Assembly (NCBI RefSeq): GCF_004210375.1
Contig: NC_134834.1
Location: forward strand, 94,802,170-94,866,169
Source of the DNA: Tachypleus tridentatus
Lineage: Eukaryota; Arthropoda; Merostomata; Xiphosura; Limulidae
Length of the DNA: 64,000 nucleotides
Reading direction: 5' to 3'
In this document: positions 56,600-64,000 of the stretch, one piece after another
Layout: every line of letters begins with the position of its first letter
Position numbering within the stretch: the stretch's first letter is position 1
Notes under the pieces: model-generated
Database searches by the model: none
Told to the model about the DNA's origin: nothing
The model's input: the letters and a program-made list of their open reading frames with translations, nothing else
Position numbers and translations under genes: made by a program

Positions 56600-57985
56600 G
56601 GAGGGAGAGTCAGTCTGCTGTCGGACAAACGACGAATTCTGATAACAATTACAATAAATAGTTTTAAAGGCAGACTGATGGGTGGATGAGTGGGTTTACT
56701 GAAGAGAAAATAAAGTAGAACGCTGATAGCATGACGATAGGTGGGATAGTGTTTTGCATTTCTGGACCGACCAATGCACATAGCGGAATGGAGTAACTTT
56801 ATTTTGTTTATTATTCAGGTTACGGTTCTAGTAACACATCTTGGTTCGAAGATATATGTGTGATAAGTGTAAAAGAAAAACATTCTTTTTTATAAGACTC
56901 GAAACCCGAGATGATAATACCCTTGAACACTTCAAACGTTTAGATAAAGTCCATATATGTTTTCAGAAAATATTTTTGCCATATTATGATAATCTAAATC
57001 ATCTTGTAATATAAAGTTATTTAACCCAGTTTTATTGTTGAATTGGTGCTTCAATATATATATACACACACATAAATATATGTTTGTGTGTGCATTCATT
57101 TTTCGCCACAAAACAATTTATTTGCATTTAAAATTATAAATTCCTATCCTGATGTTGCTTTTCGCAGTTGTTAACAACTTCTACTTTGATAACATCCCAT
57201 ACAAGTTGAGATTTGTAGGGTTTGTAGCACATATTCCTAATTATACTTCAGAAAATGGCATTATTGCGTTTTGATTCTGTTAAGTTTTCCTTATGTCTCC
57301 TCATTACGGCTTTATCGGGAGAAACGGTTATTCTATTTCCTCTCACCTAGGCCTAGCTGGCACATTGAGATATTTGTTGTAAATATTTATAAGTCTTGAG
57401 TATCAAATGATCTGCACCTATGTTTAAAATTCCTTGGAAGCCCCTGATGGCTTTAATAAATATATCCTAACTGCTTAAGTATGTAACGTCGAGCCTTAAC
57501 TCTTTATTAGATTTTATTATCGACCAAATTAAAGCTTTATACATCATCATAATAAAGTCGTTACTAAAAATTATATAAAGAGCTATTGTGGAAGATTGAT
57601 ACAAATGTGTATGCTAAGTAATAATAAATAGTGTGCCATAACAATGACGTTGAATAAAACATCAGTGGAAGAAATAAGAGAACAAACGAGTTCAGGTTTA
57701 AACCCTATTGAAAAGTTTAACATACTTTATTGACGATTCTGAACGGCATGGATTAGCAAAGAATATATGCTAAGTAAATATAAGTATGTTCTTAACAATT
57801 ACCCACGAATGTTAATTCAGAAACTCAGAGTTACAGTTATATGTATCATTACAAAACCAAGTCTTATTCCCGTAGTGTAGTTTGTTTTGTTTAGCATCAT
57901 AACATGATTCTATGTTTTCGAAGAAAAATATATATATTGTACTTGAGAATTTCTGCGAAGACAGTATATCTTTTAGTTGGTATTA
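56600..57985. other. Unannotated AT-rich DNA with a TA/CA microsatellite
   Basis: An ATATATATACACACACAC-like run near 57053-57076. No gene was recognised over 1.4 kb. Confidence 0.35.
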
Positions 57986-58005
57986 CGTGTAATGTTCTGC
58001 TAGAA

Positions 58006-58402
58006 CACTCAATCAGTATGACATCGACGGACAGCCTTCACACCAACATTCGAATCAGTATGACATCGACGGGAAGCCTTCACACTAACCTTCGAATCAG
58101 TATGACATCAACAGACAGCCTTCACACCAGCACTCGGATCAGTATGACATCGACGGTAAGCCTTCACACCAGCACTCGAATCAGTATGACATCGACGGGA
58201 AGCCTTCACACCAACACTCGAACCAGTATGACATCGACGGGAAGCCTTCACACTAACCTTCGAATCAGTATGACATCAACAGACAGTCTTCACACCAGCA
58301 CTCGAACCAGTATGACATCGACGGGAAGCCTTCACACGAACACTCGGATCAGTATGACATCAACAGACAGCCTTCACACCAGCACTCGGATCAGTATGAC
58401 AT
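58006..58402 (+). repeat. 42-bp minisatellite, first part
   Basis: About 9.5 units of 42 bp (ATCAGTATGACATCGACGG, AAGCCTTCACACCAACACTC, GA). Because 42 is a multiple of three a 14-residue repeat (ISMTSTGSLHTNTR) is open over 170 codons (57904-58416), but this follows from the repeat. Confidence 0.95.
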
Positions 58403-58677
58403 CGGGCCCAACATGACCAGATATTTAAGGCGCTCGACTCGTAATTCGAGGGTCGCGGGTTCGAATGCCCCTCACACCAAACATGCTCGCCCTTTCATCC
58501 GTGGGGGTATTATATGTGACAGTCAATTCCACTATTCGTTGGTAAAAGAGTAGCCCACGAGTTGGCGGTGGGTGGTGATGACTAGCTGCCTTCCCTCTAG
58601 TCTTACACTGCTAAATTAAGGACGGCTAGCGCAGATAGTCTTCGTGTAGCTTTGCGCCAAATTCAAAAACAAACAAA
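58403..58677 (+). repeat. tRNA-derived SINE (type A) inserted in the 42-bp minisatellite
   Basis: Full-length copy with head GGGCCCAACATGACCAGATA and box B GGTTCGAATGCC. CAGTATGACAT (58392-58402) and CAGTATGATAT (58678-58688) flank it. Repeat units continue on the other side. Confidence 0.94.
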
Positions 58678-58760
58678 CAGTATGATATTAACGGACAGCC
58701 TTCACACCAACACTCGAATCCGTATGACATCATCGACGGACAGCCTTCGCATGTTCCGAA
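58678..58760 (+). repeat. 42-bp minisatellite, second part
   Basis: About two units continue after the SINE (AGCCTTCACACCAACACTCG, AATCCGTATGACATC) and fade out near 58760. Confidence 0.9.
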
Positions 58761-58761
58761 A

Positions 58762-59229
58762 TTCTCGAAAGTAGTTTGCCTCCGGTTTCTCATGTGTAAC
58801 ATGTGCAGCTTTCTGGTGTTGTTTTCTAATCTATGTTTCAATTAGCAGAAATAAAAGTGTTTTTTTTATCCTTACAAGTTCAATTCTAGCTAAATTTCAG
58901 ATCTAATCAATGTACCATTATTCCAAGGTTTTTTTTTTTTTCAGGACATTAAACTATAATTCAGGGGCGTTGATAGTACTTTAGATTTGTGAGAAGGGGC
59001 TTGATTTGTCAGTGTTTAACCATAAGGCTTGTGGACATTATACAAAAGAATCCCGGACCCAGTTTCTCAATAGATCCCTGAATTTGGAATCAATTCCACA
59101 AAGAAATATAAATTATACTCATTTGAAAGTTTTGATAATAAAATAAATAAAAACATAGCTTTATTATATTTATGTTGATTAATGATTTAATCAACGTGGG
59201 GGATGAAATACAAAAGCCAAAAAAATCAC
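58762..59229. other. Unannotated DNA
   Basis: Nothing recognised. Confidence 0.3.
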
Positions 59230-59985
59230 TCATTAGTACTGTTATCGTTAGCCTGTCATTAGTACTGTTATCGTCAGCCTATCATTAGTACTGTTATCGT
59301 CAGCCTATCATTAGTACTGATATCGTCAGCCTGTCATTAGTACTGTTATCGTTAGCCTGTCATTAGTACTGATATCGTCAGCCTATCATTAGTACTGATA
59401 TCGTTAGCCTGTCATTAGTACTGATATCGTTAGCCTGTCATTAGTACTGTTATCGTTAGCCTGTCATTAGTACTGTTATCGTCAGCCTATCATTAGTACT
59501 GTTATCGTCAGCCTATCATTAATACTGATATCGTTAGCCTGTCATTAGTACTGATATCGTTAGCCTGTCATTAGTACTGTTATCGTTAGCCTGTCATTAG
59601 TACTGTTATCGTCAGCCTGTCATTAGTACTGTTATCGTCAGCCTGTCATTAGTACTGTTATCGTCAGCCTGTCATTAGTACTGATATCGTCAGCCTGTCA
59701 TTAGTACTGTTATCGTTAGTCTATCATTAGTACTGTTATCGTCAGCCTATCATTAGTACTGTTATCGTTAGCCTGTCATTAGTACTGTTAACGTCAGCCT
59801 GTCATTAGTACTGTTATCGTTAGCCTGTCATTAGTACTGTTATCGTCAGCCTGTCATTAGTACTGTTATCGTCAGCCTGTCATTAGTACTGTTATCGTCA
59901 GCCTGTCATTAGTACTGTTATCGTCAGCCTATCATTAGTACTGTTATCGTTAGCCTATCACTAGTACTGTTATCATTAGCCTATT
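59230..59985 (+). repeat. 26-bp minisatellite, about 29 copies
   Basis: Unit CATTAGTACTGTTATCGTCA plus GCCTGT. Variation is limited to a few sites (GTTATC/GATATC, TCAGCC/TTAGCC, CTGT/CTAT), which recur in combinations and so reflect block duplication. Confidence 0.97.
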
Positions 59986-60070
59986 TTTAGTTAAATGTGT
60001 ATTATTATACAGATTATCTCCTATAACGTACTTTTTTATTATTTTTTTAATTGTATTACAAGAAGTTATA

Positions 60071-60338
60071 GGTGGGTTAAGGCGTTCGACTCGTAATCTG
60101 AGGGTCGCAGGTTCGAATCCCGGTCGCACCAAATATGCTCGCCCTATTAGCAGTTGGAGCGTTATAATGTGACGGTCAATCCCACTATTCGTTGATAAAA
60201 GGTTAGCCCAAGAGTTGGCGGTGGGTGGTAATGACTAGCTGCCTTCCCTCTAGTCTTACACTGCTAAATTAGTGACGGCTAGCTCAGATAGCCCTCGAGT
60301 AGCTTTGCGCGAAATTAAAAAAACAAAAAAAAAACAAT
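60071..60338 (+). repeat. 5'-truncated SINE (type A) with target duplication
   Basis: Starts at GGTGGGTTAAGGCG, inside the tRNA head, and keeps the rest to an AAAAAAACAAAAAAAAAACA tail. TACAAGAAGTTATA (60057-60070) and TACAAGAGGTCATA (60339-60352) form an imperfect duplication. Confidence 0.92.
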
Positions 60339-60352
60339 ACAAGAGGTCATAT

Positions 60353-60950
60353 AGTTTCCATGATCAATTCTGGTACAGAGGAAGTTTCCTTCGCCTACGC
60401 CCTTGTATTTGAGAAAGTCAGGCCTCGTGTGTGATTTTGATTCTAGGTTCTTGTTGCTTTTTATGCGAACTTTTGATGAAACCTTCCTTAAATTGTCGCC
60501 TTTATGTGTCCGTGAGAGATAACTTTTATGGTCTTTTGCTTTCTTTAGGAGAAAGCAATACTAATGTATTAACTGTTGAGAAAAGCAAGAAAACAGAGTT
60601 CAATCTCAAAATGCCAAGTTTTATAAAATATCTTAGAAAGTGAGCTTGTGGCTAACATTAAAGCCACATGATGGGTAAATACATTTTAAAAATAGATCAG
60701 TCAAGTGTTTTACTACGTTCTCATAATGTTACTTTATTACCAAGGATAAATACACTTCAAAATAGATCACTCAAGTATTCTTCTCTATTCCCACACTATT
60801 TTACTCCATGGATAAATAAATTTCAAACATAAATCAGTGAAATTTTATTCAATGTCAGGTTCACTATGTGTATGAATGATAGGCCCAATAAAGTGAATGA
60901 TGTTGATAGCTTCCTCGGTGTTTTTGAAAGTAAAGATCAGAGCGCTATTT
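60353..60950. other. Unannotated DNA
   Basis: The 70-codon frame at 60431-60643 has no recognised domain or splice context. Two or three loose copies of an ATAAATACATTTCAAAATAG-like phrase occur near 60670-60830. Confidence 0.3.
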
Positions 60951-60954
60951 ACTT

Positions 60955-61222
60955 CTTTTCAGTTTTGCACAAATCTACGCGACGGCTATCTGTGCTAGCT
61001 ATCTTTAATTATACTGTGATGGACTAGTGGGATGGCAACTAATCAACACCATCCATTTCCGACTCTTAGGCTATGCTTTTACCAACGCGTGATAGGATAA
61101 TCGTCACATTATAACGCCCCGACGGCTGAAAGGACGAACATGTCTGGTAGGACGGAAATTCAATCCCACGATCCACAAGTAGTGAGTCGAGCTTCCTGAC
61201 CACCAGGACATACCAGGCCTAG
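60955..61222 (-). repeat. Old tRNA-derived SINE (type A)
   Basis: A diverged reverse copy: GACGGCTATCTGTGCTAGCT, ACATTATAACGCCCCGACGG, and head ACCAGGACATACCAGGCC. Confidence 0.85.
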
Positions 61223-61224
61223 AG

Positions 61225-61616
61225 CCCTGTTACCAATCGTACTGAAGTACTATACCGAACATTATTTGGAAAAAAACTGCCCTTACCGAAATTAGAATAT
61301 AAAGGAATTCCTTGATGTGCTGAATAAAGTTCTTACCCTTAGAAATACAGAGAGCCACACATCAACTTGAAAATACATCAGTGAAGCCAAAATATGATGT
61401 TATCGTTATCTCCAAAAAATTGGGCATCAAACCATATTTGAAAGTCAAGTGTTTAGGCTTAGTAAAAACGTCATTTTGGTGAATTATCTCAAAAGTGACA
61501 GTTGAAGAACTCTTAAACATTTCAACTGACTTAAAATTTAATTCGGTTGCACACAAAAATGTTTTCTTGAACCAGTCAAGTCCTAGTATGTGAGCAACTT
61601 ATACGTACGTAGTGAA
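61225..61616. other. Unannotated DNA
   Basis: Nothing supported. The 64-codon minus frame (61362-61556) has no known domain. Confidence 0.3.
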
Positions 61617-61626
61617 GACGGTAAAA

Positions 61627-61905
61627 TTTGTTGTTGTTTTTTTTAATTTCGCAAAAGCTACACGAGGGCTATCTGCGCTAGCCATCTCTAACTTAGCAGT
61701 GTATGACTAGAGGGAGGGCTGCTAGTCATCACCACCCACCGCCAACTCTTGGGCAACTCTTTTACTAACGAATAGTTGGACTGACCGTCACATTATAACG
61801 TTCCCACGGCTGAAAGGGCGAGCATTTTTGGTGTGATGGTAATTCGAACCTGCGACCTTCGGATAACGACTCGAATGCCTTAACCACCTGGCCATTACCG
61901 AACCC
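61627..61905 (-). repeat. tRNA-derived SINE (type A) with target duplication
   Basis: Full-length reverse copy, tail TTGTTGTTGTTTTTTTTAAT, head CACCTGGCCATTACCGAACC. GACGGTAAAA (61617-61626) and GACGGTAGAA (61906-61915) flank it. Confidence 0.93.
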
Positions 61906-62121
61906 GACGGTAGAAGTTCTGTTTCAAAGGCACTTAAAGTCATTCCTTGCTTGTCTTCACCATATATCTAATCTCTTTCTTATGATATTTATATCAGGAG
62001 ACTTTTAAAGAAACTTTTGTTACAAAGCTTTCTTATTTATCAATTTTGAAATGCTGTGTTACGTCTTCAGGATTAGTCTGTGTACGTGTACAATTACTTT
62101 GCTTTTTCTAAGGCTTCCTCG

Positions 62122-62248
62122 CCCCTAGTGGCATAGCCGTATATCTGCGGACTCCACCTCTAGAAACCACATTTCAATACTCGGGTGCTGGGCAGAGCAC
62201 AGATAACCCATTGTGTAGCTTTGTGCTTAATTCCAAAAAAAACAAACC
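62122..62248 (+). repeat. Short tRNA-derived SINE (type C)
   Basis: GCCCCTAGTGGCATAGCCGT head, box B relic ATTTCAATACTCGG, GTAGCTTTGTGCTTAATTCC and an AAAAAAAACAAACC tail. Confidence 0.9.
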
Positions 62249-62249
62249 A

Positions 62250-62660
62250 AACTAACACTGTCGGATTTCATCACGAATTGAAAAGATATATTTTTTTCTA
62301 AATTAAAAATGGCGGTAAGCTTGAGAGCTTCTATCATTAAATTTCGATGTTTAATTCCTGCAATGGTGAGAGTATCAGCAACTCATTCTGGAACTTAATG
62401 TTTAATAGAAGGCAAATAAAATAAAATTGAAAATGATAAAGAGAAACTATAAGAGCCAAGAATGAGTTGAGCAACAACAAATTCATCCCAGTTACTTCAG
62501 CAGAAGAGAATGCTATTCAAGGAAGCTTTTGAAATATGTCTATATTGCAACTAATATTGCTAGTAATTACTGCTTTGGTTTATTTCTTCTTGCAAGTTTT
62601 ACTTCTCTGTAAAGTTTACTGTAATGGCCACAAAACTTAAATTCCAATTATAAGTGTAAA
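62250..62660. other. Unannotated DNA (candidate intron)
   Basis: No repeat family recognised. It leads into the acceptor tract of the exon at 62705. Confidence 0.35.
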
Positions 62661-62704
62661 AGTTATTGTTGTTGTTTTTTTTTTTTCTGATTTTCTTCTT
62701 TTAG

Positions 62705-62844
62705 ATCTAAACCTAGATGGCGGAGGTTATTATCCCAAAGGTCAGTTTAGAACTTTACAGCGATCTAGACGGCACCAACCAATACTGAAACCACACATTG
62801 GTCAGCAGCACGGTCTTGACGATGCTTACAACGGAGTTGTACAG
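62705..62844 (+). CDS. Coding exon (140 nt) of an unrecognised gene
   Basis: A long pyrimidine tract (about 62665-62702) ends in TTCTTTTAG, and after 140 nt a near-consensus donor ACAG|GTATGT follows. Exactly one frame is open over the whole exon (the other two stop within it). It encodes 46 codons beginning LNLDGGGYYPKGQFRTLQRS and ending GLDDAYNGVVQ, with two leftover bases at the 5' end. So the upstream intron is phase 1 and the downstream intron is phase 0. Base composition is richer in GC than the flanks, and no transposon similarity was seen. There is no start or stop codon, so it is an internal exon of a larger plus-strand gene that continues beyond the right edge. I do not recognise the protein; the basic, Gln/His-rich stretch suggests a disordered, perhaps cytoplasmic, segment (inference). 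Confidence 0.78.
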
Positions 62845-62969
62845 GTATGTTCTAATCTCAGTATGCCATACTATCGCCTAAAATAAAGTAACAAAATGTC
62901 TGCTCAGTTTTAATGAACATATGATCCCTCATGTGATCTCATAAATACATTTGTCGTTAGAAGCCGTGT

Positions 62970-63065
62970 AGCCTTCCAGTGGCATAGTGGCATGTCTGCA
63001 GAGTTAAACTGCTAGAAAGCGAGTCTCGATGCCTTTGTGTAGCTATGTACATAACAACGAAACCA
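62970..63065 (+). repeat. Degenerate short SINE (type C)
   Basis: TTCCAGTGGCATAGTGGCAT head, GCGAGTCTCGATGCC box B relic, GTGTAGCTATGTACATAAC. Confidence 0.75.
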
Positions 63066-63069
63066 TATG

Positions 63070-63312
63070 CGTCCACTTATATTAGTATAATATGAAATGG
63101 CCTTGTTGAAGAAATACAAATTCAAACCTTACGTAATAAACTTGGCAAGCGGGTATATTTATAAACATACGATTTCAGCGAGATAAAAAGTAAGATAATA
63201 TGATTGCTACTATTAGGAAATTCACCATCTCGATTACTTTATTGTTATTTTGCTGTCGTCTTGCTGAAAAACATGAAACGTATTAGCATTATTCAGTAAG
63301 AACATAGATGAT
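63070..63312. other. Unannotated DNA (candidate intron)
   Basis: Nothing recognised. Confidence 0.3.
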
Positions 63313-63324
63313 GTTACTTATGTT

Positions 63325-63586
63325 AAGGCACTCAATTCGTTATCCGAGGGTCGCGGGTTCGAATCCCTGTCGCGCCAAACATGCTCGCCCTTTCAGCCGT
63401 GGGGGGCGTTATAATATGAAGTTCAATCCCACTATTCGTTGGTAAAAGGGTAGCCCAAGAGTTGGTGGTGGGTAATGATGACTAGCTGCCTTCCCTCTAG
63501 TCTCACACTGCTAAATTAGGGATGGCTAGCGCAGATAACCCTCGTGTAGATTTGCGGAAAATTCAAAAAATAAACAAAACAAACAA
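63325..63586 (+). repeat. 5'-truncated SINE (type A) with target duplication
   Basis: Begins inside the tRNA head (AAGGCACTCAATTCG), with intact box B GGTTCGAATCC, core and AAACAAAACAAACAA tail. ACTTATGTT (63316-63324) and ACTTACGTT (63587-63595) flank it. Confidence 0.93.
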
Positions 63587-63595
63587 ACTTACGTT

Positions 63596-64000
63596 TGATA
63601 CACTACATCTTCACACTGAATTAAAGTATCACTTATACTGTCGAAGTCATCATGCAATAGCAGTTAAAATGAGATATGGAGATGCTTTTGTAGACGACAG
63701 ACACTAACAACACTTGTGTATTACAACTAATAGTCGTGTCATGTTACTGTTAAACAAGTAACCACTTTGACTGTAATTTATATAAGCTAGCCTACTACTT
63801 GATAAAACGTAATTTAATCAACCTATACTTGAACTGGGATATGTTTCCTATCACATAATTACTACACCATAACAAGTACGTCTATAAAGGGAGTAGTCAA
63901 CCACACTGGAGGTTTTTATTCCCTTATGTTGTCACGTCGTTACTTATACACTCTTTTTATAGTTAAAGCATATTTCTAGTATCTTCTCTGTGACGTAATT
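63596..64000. other. Unannotated DNA
   Basis: The 61-codon frame at 63522-63707 starts in the SINE and is not supported. Nothing else was seen to the window edge. Confidence 0.3.

Noticed and set aside
57904..58416. 170-codon plus-strand frame with a 14-residue repeat
   Set aside because: It is the translation of the 42-bp minisatellite and runs into a SINE.

Overview
This is eukaryotic, AT-rich, gene-poor DNA: large introns or intergenic sequence packed with interspersed repeats. There is no prokaryotic gene layout, no rRNA and no intact host protein gene. Two abundant tRNA-derived SINE types dominate. One is about 270 bp, has a tRNA-Lys-like head, a long conserved core and an AAACAAAC tail. 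The other group is about 120 bp with CACACA or CAAACAAA tails. From memory, not from a search, both look like families common in horseshoe crabs (Xiphosura), so I favour a chelicerate/arthropod source with moderate confidence.

Layout. 1-8 kb: SINEs, a 407-bp mariner-derived element with 25-bp inverted ends (3051-3457), and a 475-bp fold-back derivative of a Penelope-like element (PLE, 5506-5980). 8.4-10.9 kb: a 2.29-kb hAT transposon relic inserted into a SINE, with a perfect 8-bp target duplication. 15.3-18.1 kb: a 500-N assembly gap, then a decayed Ty3/gypsy pol in which integrase lies upstream of reverse transcriptase and RNase H. 18-29 kb: many SINEs and a possible promoter and first coding exon (25.1-25.4 kb). 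29.4-31.5 kb: a PLE with RT (YVDD) and a GIY-YIG endonuclease, flanked by inverted terminal arms and a 9-bp target duplication. 33.3 kb: a long perfect-looking hairpin. 35.1-36.1 kb: a Tc1-like DD34E transposase relic. 36.8-42.2 kb: minisatellites and SINEs. 42.33-49.05 kb: a 6.7-kb array of a 36-bp minisatellite (about 187 units) with higher-order duplications. 49.2 kb: a candidate 81-nt exon. 49.5-49.9 kb: another PLE deletion derivative. 53.6-54.5 kb: an old PLE relic of a different lineage on the minus strand. 57.9-60 kb: two further minisatellites. 62.7 kb: a well-supported 140-nt coding exon.

The only host-gene signal is a set of candidate exons on the plus strand (25343-25364, 49228-49308, 62705-62844). 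Their splice phases agree with one another, so the window may be mostly introns of one unrecognised gene that continues past the right edge. Everything else of coding character is transposon-derived and broken. The most notable structures are the integrase-first gypsy pol, the PLE family with antiparallel arms carrying hammerhead-like motifs and its fold-back offspring, and the higher-order 36-bp array.
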